Source: Ministeria vibrans ATCC 50519 (taxonomy: Eukaryota; Opisthokonta; Filasterea). From it: a DNA stretch of 35,773 bases. Position 1 is the first letter of the stretch. Every line of letters begins with the position of its first letter. Below, piece by piece: positions 24,270 to 35,773 of the stretch. The position numbers were made by a program, and so were the translations under genes. A model generated the notes under the pieces. The model was not told where the DNA came from and searched no databases. It saw nothing but the letters and a program-made list of their open reading frames with translations. Where the stretch lies: NCBI GenBank assembly GCA_943704425.1, contig CALSCP010001412.1, positions 1-35,773 of the forward strand, read 5' to 3'.

Positions 24270-25628
24270 ATGTCGGACAACACGCCGCTTCGAGTTGCCG
24301 TGATCGGCGGCGGGCTGGTAGGGCCATTGCTTGCAAAGCTGCTGGTGCGCGAAGGTGGGTCGTCGGTGCGGGTGTCGCTGTTTGAGCGCGATGCGGGACC
24401 GTGGACGCGCGATCAGGGCACAGCGTTGGATTTGGGCGCGGATGCGCGGCGGGTGCTGCAGCGCGCCGGGGTGGCTGACGCCGTGCGGGCTGCGTCGCGG
24501 AAGGGGTCTGATACAATGGCAATTCGTGACCGAGACGGGCATGATGTCATGGTGCTGGAAATGCCGTCGTGGCTCACTGTTTTGGCCGGTGAGAGCCTCG
24601 AGGTGAACCGGAACGGCCTGCGCGCCTGTCTCCTTGAAGGTCTTGATGCGGTTGTTCATTGGGGTCACGCGGTGAGGGAGGTGCGGCCGGCAGGTGAGCA
24701 GATGGAAGTGGTCTTTGACGCAAGTGCCGAGCAGCCTGTGCAGACATTTGATGTTGTTGTGGGCACCGATGGCTCGTCGAGCAGAATACGGCGGACTCTG
24801 TACGACGCCGAGGACGATCCGTTTACCGGCTATGCGTGCGTTCAAGGGTTTGTCTTGGATCCGGCAAGGGAGTGTCCAGTGGCGCATGCCTTTTGCGGCG
24901 AGGGTACGACCATGACGCTGGGCGGAGGCGCCGTGTTCTTCACTCAGCGCTACGCCAGTGACCCGCGCGACGCACGCATCTGCTTCTACCTGTCATTGCC
25001 CGTTGATAATCCACAAAGCCTGCGGCAGATGATAGGAAGCGATGACACGGCAGCCATCCGCGCCTGGCTCACGCAGCGTGTCGCCGACTGGTCTCCCGCC
25101 GTGCGTGACCTGTGTGCCTCGGCAGACTGGTTTGTCCTGCGCAACCTATATCAGTATGCTAGTCGACCAGTGATGAAGGATGGTGCCTCTCAGTTGCCTC
25201 TGGTGGTCTGTGGCGACGCCCTGCATGCGATGCTGCCGTTCCAGGGCGCCGGCGCCAACCTGGGCCTTGTCGATGCAGGTGTGGTGGCGACGGCCATTGT
25301 ACGCGCGTCCGCCACCGCACCTCACAACCGTCGTGAAAGCCTTGTCCGTCGTCTACGTGCCGCTGAAAAGGTTATGCTCAACTGCTCGGCCCCCGAAGCA
25401 GACGCGTCGCGGGCGGCTACAGTCGCGTACCATGCCACAGACGCAGCAGTGACTGCGCGACACGACCCAGAGCACTATGGCGGACACTTTATGCGTGTGC
25501 TTCTATGGATGCGCAGTGTGGAGCGTCGGTGTGCTCGTAGCAGTGCTCCCGGGAGTGGTGTGTGGGTGTGGCCGTCTCTGTGTGCGACAGTGACATGTGC
25601 TGTTCTCCTTTGGAGAAAATGGAAATGA
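24270..25628 (+). CDS. FAD-dependent monooxygenase (TetX/PHBH-like), intronless, tail-anchored
   Basis: One uninterrupted frame of 452 residues. Class A flavin monooxygenase signatures are complete: the dinucleotide fold VAVIGGGLVGP with the ribose-binding acid in FERD, conserved Arg in NRNGLRACLL, the DG motif VVVGTDGSSSRIRR and the GD motif VVCGDALHAMLPFQGAGAN. Such enzymes hydroxylate aromatic or polyketide substrates using NAD(P)H and oxygen; the substrate cannot be told. The last 20 or so residues (VWVWPSLCATVTCAVLLW then RKWK) form a hydrophobic helix with basic end, a probable tail anchor. It is the only confidently assigned gene here without introns, and its closest look is bacterial TetX-like, so transfer from bacteria is possible. 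The ATG is 30 nt downstream of an in-frame-free AT-rich leader. Confidence 0.88.
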   Translation: MSDNTPLRVAVIGGGLVGPLLAKLLVREGGSSVRVSLFERDAGPWTRDQGTALDLGADARRVLQRAGVADAVRAASRKGSDTMAIRDRDGHDVMVLEMPSWLTVLAGESLEVNRNGLRACLLEGLDAVVHWGHAVREVRPAGEQMEVVFDASAEQPVQTFDVVVGTDGSSSRIRRTLYDAEDDPFTGYACVQGFVLDPARECPVAHAFCGEGTTMTLGGGAVFFTQRYASDPRDARICFYLSLPVDNPQSLRQMIGSDDTAAIRAWLTQRVADWSPAVRDLCASADWFVLRNLYQYASRPVMKDGASQLPLVVCGDALHAMLPFQGAGANLGLVDAGVVATAIVRASATAPHNRRESLVRRLRAAEKVMLNCSAPEADASRAATVAYHATDAAVTARHDPEHYGGHFMRVLLWMRSVERRCARSSAPGSGVWVWPSLCATVTCAVLLWRKWK

Positions 25629-25874
25629 AAAGTTGAGTGTTGGCTTGCACTTGTGCGTCGTGGAAACAATCAATTATGAAGAAGGCTTTCCTGATTCATG
25701 AAGGCTGAAAGGCCTTACTGACTGTTTTCTACTCCGTTTTTATTTATTTATTTTGAACTTGGTTGTCAAATGTGTTTCCCTATTCATTCCATTCGTCAAA
25801 AATAGCAAAATGAAAATTTCCATTCTGTTTCTCCCTTTCTACATCGTTTCGACTTTTGATCCACAGTTCATACG

Positions 25875-26166
25875 ATGCCCGAGACCCTCCTGGCGCCCAA
25901 GAAAACGCTGCGGGCAAAGCCCTCGATGAACATTGAGAGCTTGCGGAAACCATGGTTCGCTCTGGCGACCATTCTGATCTTCGTGCAGGGCTCCACCTTT
26001 GGCCTGTCCGTTGCAACGCAAGTTATCAATATCAACACCATGAATGAGTACGAAATTCGTCGGGACTGCCGCAAATGAAACCAAAACAAGCGCAAATTGA
26101 CTCCCCTCTGTCCCTAAACTACCCGCGTCCCGTCCCAGTGGCCCCCCCTCGCTCTCTCCATCTCCC

Positions 26167-26199
<33 letters not shown>

Positions 26200-26301
26200 T
26201 GTTCATATGAATGCTTCTTGCATCCGTTTTGATCGTTCCCAATGAATGACGACCAAACATCCAACAGCTATTGTTGATCAGTCTCACAATTCTCTCCTTT
26301 G

Positions 26302-26341
<40 letters not shown>

Positions 26342-28072
26342 GTTTTTCTTTGCGTGCATAGTACACTGCCGGACTCCGAGCGGGTGAGCTATGTGCCCTC
26401 GCTGGCGGTCAGTGGCATTGGGCTGATTGTGATCATGGCAATGCTCCTCCTCGTCGGCTGTGCCTGTGTGCCCCTCAGCGACCGCCTCTCCACCACCCCC
26501 GTCGGCAGAAGCACCCAGGCCGCTCAGCTGAGAAACTCCCGACGACGTGTGTGCGGCATCAAGTGCGGCGTTCTTGGCGTTCTCTTCTCCTACCTCATCG
26601 CGTCCATTTGCATCTGCGTCTCCTACTCCGTCGTAAACAAATCAAATCTACATAATTTCTTTATTCATTATTAATTTTTATGTTTCTTCTTCATTATTAT
26701 TACAAACGTGTACGTTGTTGCAGACTCGATACGAAGTGACCAAAGAGCCGACGCGACTGTATTTCACGAACGTGGACATCCAGATGGGCTACGATCTGCT
26801 CTTTCTGGTGGTGGTTGCGCTCCTCACGCTCATTGGCCGACTGCTGATGGGCGAAGTGCCCCTCGATGCCATGGACCTGAGCATTGCCGTCGTGTCCGAC
26901 GGTTTGGATGTCGTAAGTAAATTTTGATTTTCATAATAAGAAAATATAATATGAGAGACTACGCGACGATGTGTCAACAAGATGTTATTCTACTAAAAAA
27001 CATAATATAATTATTCATACAATAACTAATAATTATTATTATTGATTTGAATTCATGAATTTTTAGTATTGTTTTTGATATTAACTGATTGCTTTGTTTT
27101 AGATTGAATTGAGTCAGGTTATGTATGACGGTGATCCAATTGATATTTCGGTTGCAGTAAAAGGTATTAAAACCAAAATAATTATTATTATTATTAATTA
27201 ATTTTATAATTAATTTATTATTAATAAAAAATAACCTTTTGCAGTTTTTGTGTTTATTTTTCTATTTGTGTTTGCGCTGTATCCCGTGTGGGAACAAATT
27301 CTGACAGCAAAGCGGTACCGAAACTCTGCGTTTGTGCTCCGAATCAATTCGTCGATGCTTTTTGCACTCGTACGAAACTAACAACACCCAAACAAATTAC
27401 AAGTGAATCATGATAGCTCATAATAAGTATTCTGCTTTTTAGACGAAAATCTTTTTGATTCACATTCCTTTTATTGTGATGGTAAGAGGGACAGAGGAGA
27501 AAAGTTGCAGAACAATAATAATAATAATTATTAGTATTATTATTATTGTTGTTGTTATTTATTATTCTTATTCTTATTGATTTTTATTATTATTATTGAA
27601 ATATTGAACACAATTATTCTTCTTTTAGCGATCGCTCTTGGTGAGCAGTTTCAAAGAGAACAGCATCAACAGTGCGTTCATTCTGAAGAATGTGTGGGAA
27701 GTAATTTTGCTGTCTGTGCAATTCCAAATGGACTTTCGGGATATGCGCTCGAGTGCCATTCACATTCGATCGACACGCAGACTTAAAGCAAAACAAAATG
27801 ATGAGCGGAAAAAGGAGCGGCAGAGCAAAGCGATTCAAATGGAGGACCTGGCGTCTGACGAGGAGAGCTCAACTGTGGTTGGTCAGAGTCACGCGAGTGT
27901 GCTCCACAAGAGCCCGCCGTCCTTTCGGCCCAAACACACTGTGGATACAAACGAGACAGACTCACTGTCTGATTTGGAGAGTGTGCAGAAGAACTTTGAA
28001 AGTGCCATCAAGAATCAGCCGAGCGTGGTGTTTCAGCAGGAGCAACTCGAGAGACAGCAGTCGCTTGTATAA
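25875..28072 (+). CDS. TMEM26-like multi-pass membrane protein
   Basis: Exons 25875-26047, 26362-26632, 26724-26912, 27103-27163, 27245-27369, 27443-27481 and 27629-28072 give 433 residues. Predicted membrane segments: about 28-50 (WFALATILIFVQGSTFGL), 71-95 (SGIGLIVIMAMLLLVGCACV), KCGVLGVLFSYLIASICICV, YDLLFLVVVALLTLIGRLLM, VFVFIFLFVFALYPVW, and weaker ones near IFLIHIPFIVM and FILKNVWEVILLS. The stretch from IGRLL through LDAMDLSIAVVSDGLDVIEL to RSLLVSSF and LKNVWEV recalls the TMEM26 family, whose function is unknown; I rate this likeness moderate. The C-terminal 110 residues are a charged, disordered cytoplasmic-type tail. Exon 6 is only 39 nt. Confidence 0.65.
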
Positions 28073-28206
28073 TAAAAGACAATACGTCTCATAACAATAT
28101 TGATAATGAAAAAACAAGAATAATAAGAACTATTGTTTGTTGTTTGAAGATGAAATCAATCCCTTTCCGACTCAAAAATTTGCTCCCTTTCATAGTGTAA
28201 CATCAT

Positions 28207-30559
28207 TTAAAATATTTCTCCAAAGTGTTGCAACAACAACTGGACAAACTCGCGCTCAGCATTGGCCATGAAGCGACCGCCCCCACCGCCCGAAATCATT
28301 GCAGCAATGTCTCTGCGGCTGAGACGCACAGGCGCAGTCGCGGTGGGCGTCATGAGCTTCACACTCGAGTCAATACCCGACACAGCAATGCACATGTCAG
28401 TGGGATGTGCCTGACAGCAATTGACAATGTCTGCGTCGCCCCGCACAACCATCAGCGGCTCACCCGTCTCGCGCGACCACACAAACAAATGGCCACTGTC
28501 ACAGCCCGTCAGCACGTATTCGCCTTGGGGGCCCATAAAACTAATCTCTTTGTATGTCTGTACGTTCATGCGTCCCTCCATTTGCATCGCAGTCACTTCC
28601 CGGTAGTAGGACGGAAAGGAGAGACTCTCGCGACTGTTCGATGAAGAGGAGGAGGATGACGACAATGACGACCCGTCTCCTTCTTCCTCCCCTTCCCATT
28701 CCATCTCTGACTCCGCTTGTGACTGTACTTCATCTGATTGTTCACCCTGGTCTCCCTCTTCTTCTTTCTCTTCTTCTTCTGCTTCTTCTTCTTCTCCTTC
28801 CTCTTCCTCCTCCTCTCCTTTTTCTTCCTCTTCCTCCTCCTCTCCTTTTTCTTCTTCTTCTTCTTCTTCTTCTTCTTCTTTTTCTTCTTCTTCTTCTTTT
28901 TCTTCTTCTTCTTCTTCTTCTTCTTCTTCGTCTTCTTCTTCCTCCTCTTCCTCTCGCTTTAGCGCAAGTCTCTCCAGCCGCATATCCACTGGCCAGGCAA
29001 TGACTGCATTCGCCATAGCACTCTGCTCCTCCAATTCCATCGCCGCCTCCTGCAGCAGCCACCGTGTGTACCCTTCCAATCCCCCCACTCGCCCTTCCGT
29101 TTCCGCATCCACCGCAACTCCCTTCAGATGCGCATGTGACCAGTGTGCCATACTCCGCACCGCCCCCTCTCCTCCACTCCCACCGCTGACCTTGAGCTGG
29201 GCTCGCGCAATCAGTGCCAGTGTGTACGCATCGCGCTTGTCACTCCCAAGCGCCTCCACATCTGCCAGTGCCATCTCAGCATCTCCTTCCCCGCTCCGTC
29301 GTAAGTACGCACTCGCACGCGCCTCTCGCAACCGCTGCTCATCGTCCAACTCAGACGCACTCGCTAGTGCCGCAGTGAGCCCCACAATTGCCCCTGTCCA
29401 CCGTCGTCGTCTCAGCTGCGCTGCACTCTCCACCAGTGCCTCCTCGGCCGACTTGGACAGTCGTACACACTGTTCGTCGCCCCGTACGCGTGATCCGCGC
29501 TGACTGGGCCACTCGCCAGTCCTCTGCCTCTCCTCCTCCTCCGCAGCCGCATCGTCGTCAAGTGTCGTTGCGTTGCGCACGTCAAACACGTACACATCCT
29601 CGCCGCTGTATGTCGCCGCCAGGTAGTCTCCTTCTCGTGTCAATGCAACACCTGTAATGTGCCGTCGCGCTCGCCCTTCACCAAGCTGTGTGGGCGTCAG
29701 GGCGAGTATGGGCTCAGAGTGGTGTTCGCGCGGATCGGTGTACTGGCCGACGGTGCGGATCATGCGACGGTCCCATAGACGCGCAAACGCATCCGACCCC
29801 CCACTCGCCAGCAAGTAAGGGCGACTCTCCGCCAGCGCAATCGAATTCAGTCCGTCCGAATGGCGGTGCATCTTCGACAGGCGAAGCAGCACTGTCTTGT
29901 CGCACTCGTCCACCGCACCAGACGCCTCGAGCGCCCCACACGCATGCGGCGTCCGCAAGTCAAACTGGCGCACCGTGCCGTCTTCTCCACATGTCAGAAA
30001 CACGTGGGGATTCCCCCGTTCCGTCGCGACCTTTTTCACTCGTCCGCTGTGACATCCAAAGACCTACGCAAATGCAACACAGTTGAAATGCCAATCGAAA
30101 TCAACAACACTCCTTCTGACGTGTTCCAGCGTGTTGTCAAGGGTCCACGTGTGCACACGGACGGTCGCATCGCCTGCCACACTCACAATGCGGTCCTCGT
30201 TGCTGGGAAGGAAGCGTGCGCCAAAGATGTTTGCAAAGTGTTGTGTGGCGAAGCGCTTCACAAGTTCACCCGTCCCGTACGCGTGTACGCAGAGATGCAG
30301 GTCATCGCCGCCGCTCACCAAGAGCTCGCCAGAGTCGCTCCATTGCACAGTGTTGACACAGCCGTAGTAGTCGGACAGCGTCGTCTACACGAGAGATGTC
30401 AAAAAACCCCCCAAACGGACGTTTTTGTGTTGATAATCATTATACCGAAAGTTGAAGTCGACGCATAAACGACGGGTGGCCTCGTACTGCATTCCTAACA
30501 CGCAATGGATGCCGTCCGTCCACCTCGCGCTGAGTTAGCAGCGACGTGAGCGACGACAT
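28207..30559 (-). CDS. WDTC1-like WD40/TPR protein, probable CUL4-DDB1 adaptor
   Basis: Exons 30559-30446, 30384-30121 and 30063-28207 give 744 residues. N-terminal WD40 repeats (GCVNTVQWSDSGELLVSGGD, HFANIFGARFLP, CHSGRVKKVA, TCGEDGTVRQFDLR, LLASGGSDAFARLWDRRM) are followed by a helical TPR-like region (ALVESAAQLRRRRWTGAI, AYLRRSGEGDAEMALADVE), a long Glu tract and C-terminal WD40 repeats (YVLTGCDSGHLFVWSRETGE, DIVNCCQAHPTDMCIAVSG). This order is that of WDTC1 and related DCAF proteins, substrate receptors of CRL4 ubiquitin ligases. The WDxR-type ends (FDLR, WDRR) fit DDB1 binding. Family assignment is good; the adaptor role is inferred. Confidence 0.85.
28756..28964 (-). repeat. Poly-Glu coding repeat in WDTC1-like gene
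   Basis: About 70 codons of nearly pure GAA/GAG with occasional Lys, Gly, Asp and Ala, read in frame on the minus strand. It lies between the TPR-like region and the last WD40 repeats. The plus strand CTT/CTC run gives a long Phe/Leu frame that is not real. Confidence 0.9.
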
Positions 30560-30968
30560 GGATAATAATTCTATTATTTCTAGAGTGACTAAGACGAAGA
30601 CTTGAAAGACTAAAAAAAATGAATTATTAGTTATTATTATTAATAATAATACAAGATAATAATAATAATAATAAAAGAATAATAATAGTAATAATATTAA
30701 TTATTAATTTATTATTTTTATTACGGCCTCCAACTTTTTGGTCTTAAGTGTGCAGGTTTTAATATAATTGATGTGCTCGCAAGCTCAACTCGCGCTGGAG
30801 ACTATTTTGAAGGGGTCAACCAATTATTTAAGATTTCTGTGTGTGTTGTGCAATTAAGTGAGTTGAGTACAACAATGCAATTCTACCATTGAATTTTCTC
30901 CGCCAAGTTCAACGTTTCATGAACTGGATTAGTGACGTTTCTTACTCGTCGTACGAAAAAAGTTTAAT
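30560..30968. other. Intergenic region, SRP receptor beta 3' end and WDTC1-like promoter
   Basis: 409 bp. AT-rich, with an AATAAT simple-repeat stretch at about 30625-30720. The WDTC1-like promoter must lie here (minus strand), but no copy of the two-block element or other clear motif was found. No gene was seen. Confidence 0.5.
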
Positions 30969-32052
30969 TTACACATTTGATTTGATCCACTGAGTGACCT
31001 CACTCAAGCGCGACTCGTTGTCGACATTTTTCACAGAACACTCTGCAAAAGTGACTGCAGGCAAATCCGCACGAAAGGTAAAGTGATCACCAGCAACACG
31101 CAACTGATGTTGTTGGCTGTTTTGCTGTGCCTGTTGGTCTGCCGACAGAGATTGCACTGCTTCCGCTCGAGTGCGTCTCAACACATCCCTACAATTAATC
31201 GCAAATTAGCTCCCTCTCGTATTATTTTGTTTCCCTCTCTCTCACTTTGTCTCTTTTCTCCCCCCTCTCTCTCTCTGTTTGTTTCTCTCCCGCTCCTCTC
31301 TCTCTGTACCCCTTTGTTTCTGTCTCTCTCCTCCCTCTCTGTATCCCTCCTCTCTTTCTCCCTCCTCACATTTCCTTTTGAATGAGCGATTCTATGTCGT
31401 TGGCGGACCTCGCACGCAACTGGTCCTGCTTGTTGCATGCGATCAGGACGGGCACAGCGGACCGTGCGACACACTGCAGCGTCACAATGTCAAAGAGAAG
31501 CTCCGTGACCCGCTGCACGTCGCGTGTCACCGTTCCCGCATCCACCACAAACACAATGGCCTTGGCGTTCTTGTGCAGCGAGGCGCTGCGCAGCGCGTCC
31601 GTGTGCACGCGAGGATGACCGGGAATGTCGACAATGCTAATCTGCCGTTCGCCCAGACTCATTCTGCCGTGTCCCGTCTCCATGGACGTCACTGTTTTCA
31701 CAAAGGCCCCCTTAGTCAACTAGGCAGCGCAGGAAAGGGACGCAGTAGCGTTGAGAGGACGACGTGAGGCTCAAGACAGTGAACAAACGTGGACGAGCAA
31801 TGTCGCGATGGTTTTCGTTTTCTCGCTCTACCTTATACATGAGAGCCGTTTTTCCAGCGCCAGTGTCACCGCACAAGATTAACGACTCGCCTGGAACCTT
31901 GAGAGCTCCAGACGAGCGGAAAATAAGCTTAAAAGCGACTGCAAAAAAAAAAGAGCATAAGCAACTCATTGTGTGTCTTCCTCTCGCGTACAAACTGTCA
32001 CCGCGAGGGTGAATAGAGCCAGCAATATCGGGATGAGTTCAAGTTCGACCAT
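30969..32052 (-). CDS. SRPRB: Signal recognition particle receptor subunit beta
   Basis: Exons 32052-31992, 31938-31832, 31719-31370 and 31188-30969 give 245 residues. One N-terminal membrane helix (about residues 6-27) anchors a small GTPase in the ER membrane, where it holds the SRP receptor alpha subunit for co-translational targeting. GTPase motifs: P-loop GDTGAGKT (44-51), switch region with SMETGHGRM, G3 DIPGHP, G4 NKQD and G5-like ECSVKN. His in place of the usual Gln after DIPG fits SR-beta, which hydrolyses GTP poorly. Exon 1 donor (31991, GTACGC) is set by frame to give FAFKLIFRSSG. Intron 3 (31369-31189) is pyrimidine-poor on the sense strand and carries a reverse copy of the CACTTTGT repeat. 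Confidence 0.9.
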
Positions 32053-32493
32053 ATTATTACAGCGTGAGAATATTCAATTAAATTGGTAATAATTAGAAGA
32101 ATAATGAGTTACACTAAAAAGCAATTTTAGACTTAGTTCAGTCAGTCTAAAAAGAGCTCATTAAAATGCAGAGAGTTGTGTGAGTTGTGTGAGTTGAATG
32201 AGATGATCAACTGTAAAAGTGTGCCGTCTACGGATGCCAGGTGGATTTATAAAACGAAGGCCAAGACAGTGTGACACACTCTTGTGTTGTCTCACCTGAC
32301 TCAACATATGAATGAAAGTATTTCAATTGAATTAAATAATATCATTATAATGATACTAATTACAAATTGATAATCGGTTTTGATACAAAAATGTCGCACC
32401 CAAATATGATGACAAAAGCTGATAATATAATAATAATTATTATTATTATTATTACTAATTATTCTCAATTCTTATACAACACATGAGTGTATT
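32053..32493. other. Intergenic region, PRMT 3' end and SRPRB promoter
   Basis: 441 bp, AT-rich. It holds a perfect 9-bp inverted repeat TTTTAGACT/AGTCTAAAA with a 10-nt loop (32125-32152), two to three copies of GAGTTGTGT at about 32168-32195, and an imperfect palindromic stretch GTGACACACTCTTGTGTTGTC at about 32269-32290. An ATT run lies near 32428-32455. Nothing looks coding. Confidence 0.45.
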
Positions 32494-34326
<1,833 letters not shown>

Positions 34327-35773
34327 ATGAAACTGCTGCTCAGCTCCACCATTGCAATACTCACCATTGCCTTGGGCGCATGTGCATCCACTGCGTCGTC
34401 GATATGGAACAGCGACGGAGACATTGTGCTGTCACCTGCGGACAATCGGAGTGTGGTGACCACCGGCCCCATCATGGTCGCCGGCGCACGCGTCTACACG
34501 GAGGCCGAGGTGCATGACCTCCTGGCGCCCGTCGTCGCGCGCCTTGCTTCACTGGAGCGGCTGCTTCTGGGCGAGTGTGCGGCGCAGCGCTGTCTGAACG
34601 GAGGGACGTGCTCTGTTGCGGATGCTCTGCTGCACTGTGCCTGTCCGTCCGGCTTCACGGGCGCCCTGTGCGAGCTGGTTGATGCGTGTGCGTCGTTGCC
34701 ATGTTATAACGGAGCGACGTGCGCCAACTCAGCCTGTAAGAAAGAAAGAAGGGCAAAACACACAAACTTAATGTCGGACGTTCAACTTTCAGCTGGAGAG
34801 TTTGAGTGTGTGTGCACCAGTGATTTCATGGGCTCCAACTGCGAACGAGGAACAGCCTTTGTCACGGTCTGGCAGACAACAAGTGACGCGAGCACGATTA
34901 CTCTGCCGCTGATGGACAGTGGCACATACAATTGCACAGTCGAGTGGGGCGATGCAAGTGCCCCTGACACGCTCACAAGCCACACCGCACCCAAGCGCAC
35001 GCACACATACGCTCTCGCAGGCACTTACACTGTCACAGTAACCTCAAAACAAATCATGATTCTATATAGAGTGAATGAGTGTGAACACATGGATTGTAGA
35101 TCCGAGGAACCTTTGTGGGCTTGCGGTTTGCCAATGCGGGAGACAAAGAGCGACTGATTGACATTAAGCAGTGGGGCAAAGCACAAGTGGGACAACACGT
35201 AGAGGGGGGTTACTTCCATGGGTGTGTGAATATGGTGGTCACTGCGACTGACCCTCTTGACTTGACGGGAACTGTCAGCCTAACCAGCATGTTCCGAAAC
35301 ACTGCCATTGACTCGAGAGGGAATCTCTCACTGTGGAACACTCAAGTAAGTTATTTAATAACATCATTAGAGTCACATTGGTCATTTGGTGTGATAGTAG
35401 CAATTATTATTATTAATTACAATTATTGTGTCATTTCGTCTCTCTTTTTGTGGAACTTTTTTACTGTTTGTTTTTTCTATTCAAATACTTTTTTACTTCT
35501 TTTCTCACTCTTTTTCTACCAATAGAATGTAACTGATATGTCTCAAATGTTTCGATTTGCCACTGAGCTTAATCAGTCATTGAAATTTGATACTTCAGTT
35601 AAGAATCATAATTATTAATAATGATAATTATTTTCATAACGTCATTTTACTCACTTTCACACTCTCTCTATCACTTTGTTTCTTTCTCCCTCCTTTCTCT
35701 CTCTCTCTCTATCACTTTGTTTCTTTCTCCCTCCTTTCTCTCTCTCTCTCTCTATCACTTTGTTTCTTTCTCC
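34327..35773 (+). CDS. Secreted surface protein with EGF-like and BspA/DUF285 repeats (3' end outside window)
   Basis: Exons 34327-34735, 34793-35037, 35100-35345 and 35526-35597; the last donor GTTAAG at 35598 leads into an intron running out of the window. A signal peptide (MKLLLSSTIAILTIALGACA) is followed by about 60 residues with a coiled-coil-like stretch (VHDLLAPVVARLASLERLLL) and two EGF-like domains (CLNGGTCSVADALLHCACPS with GFTGALCE; CYNGATCANSASGEFECVC with TSDFMGSNCE). Then comes a PKD-like strand set (WGDASAPD, HTYALAGTYTVTI) and the start of BspA/DUF285 leucine-rich repeats (VSLTSMFRNTAI; NVTDMSQMFRFATELNQSL). DUF285 repeats are common on bacterial and some protist surfaces. 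Adhesion or prey recognition is inferred only. Exon 4 encodes exactly one 24-residue repeat. Confidence 0.85.
35655..35773 (+). repeat. Tandem ~48-bp repeat with CT-rich unit, at window end
   Basis: At least two and a half copies of a unit made of CTCTATCACTTTGTTTC, TTTCTCCCTCCTTT and a short (CT)n run. It lies in the last visible intron of the surface-protein gene and continues past the edge. The same TATCACTTTGTTTCTTTCTC word occurs in other introns of the window. Confidence 0.9.

Noticed and set aside
28742-29062. Arg-rich open frame of about 106 residues on the minus strand
   Set aside because: It is the alternative frame of the poly-Glu coding repeat in the WDTC1-like gene.
32125-32152. 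Hairpin TTTTAGACT/AGTCTAAAA as a small RNA gene or terminator
   Set aside because: A 9-bp AT-rich stem in a eukaryotic spacer has no further support; recorded only in the intergenic entry.

Overview
The window is nuclear DNA of a unicellular eukaryote. I count about 74 spliceosomal introns in 16 protein genes. They run from 44 to about 400 nt, nearly all GT-AG with two GC-AG. TAA, TAG and TGA are all used as stops, so the code is standard. Genes are tightly packed on both strands with gaps of about 90-470 bp, coding DNA is moderately GC-rich, and introns and spacers carry AT-rich (ATT)n and (CT)n/(GA)n runs. A mitochondrial calcium uniporter points to respiring mitochondria. A membrane-anchored alginate lyase and an EGF/BspA-type surface protein suggest a free-living, probably aquatic phagotroph. 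I cannot name the lineage. No mobile element, CRISPR array, rRNA or convincing tRNA was seen.

Layout: 1-2004 (-) secreted Cu-only SOD-repeat protein, 3' end outside the window; 2335-4428 (+) alginate lyase-like; 4837-6656 (+) ABHD8-like alpha/beta hydrolase; 6772-7611 (-) unknown nuclear-type protein with SUMO-interacting-like motifs; 7911-8926 (-) FRA10AC1; 9142-10920 (+) MCU; 11013-14707 (-) calpain-7; 14997-15834 (-) glyoxalase I; 16149-19051 (+) LisH-CTLH-UBA protein; 19522-22762 (-) TRMT2A; 22940-24171 (-) NUDT9; 24270-25628 (+) intronless FAD monooxygenase; 25875-28072 (+) TMEM26-like; 28207-30559 (-) WDTC1-like; 30969-32052 (-) SRP receptor beta; 32494-34011 (-) type I PRMT; 34327 to past the end (+) EGF/DUF285 surface protein.

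Most genes are unrelated housekeeping functions (RNA processing, tRNA methylation, protein targeting, ubiquitin adaptors, metabolite repair) with no operon-like logic. Exon models were built by hand: every junction keeps frame and, where a family was recognised, restores the family alignment.

The least expected observations are a two-block sequence shared upstream of unrelated genes (16016-16117 and 34100-34209, with weaker copies at 14744-14832 and 4631-4665), a Thr/Glu/Val/Ser repeat insertion inside the TRMT2A methyltransferase domain, two GC-AG introns in one gene, complementary (CT)n and (GA)n tracts flanking one exon of the lyase gene, and a BspA repeat that fills exactly one phase-0 exon.
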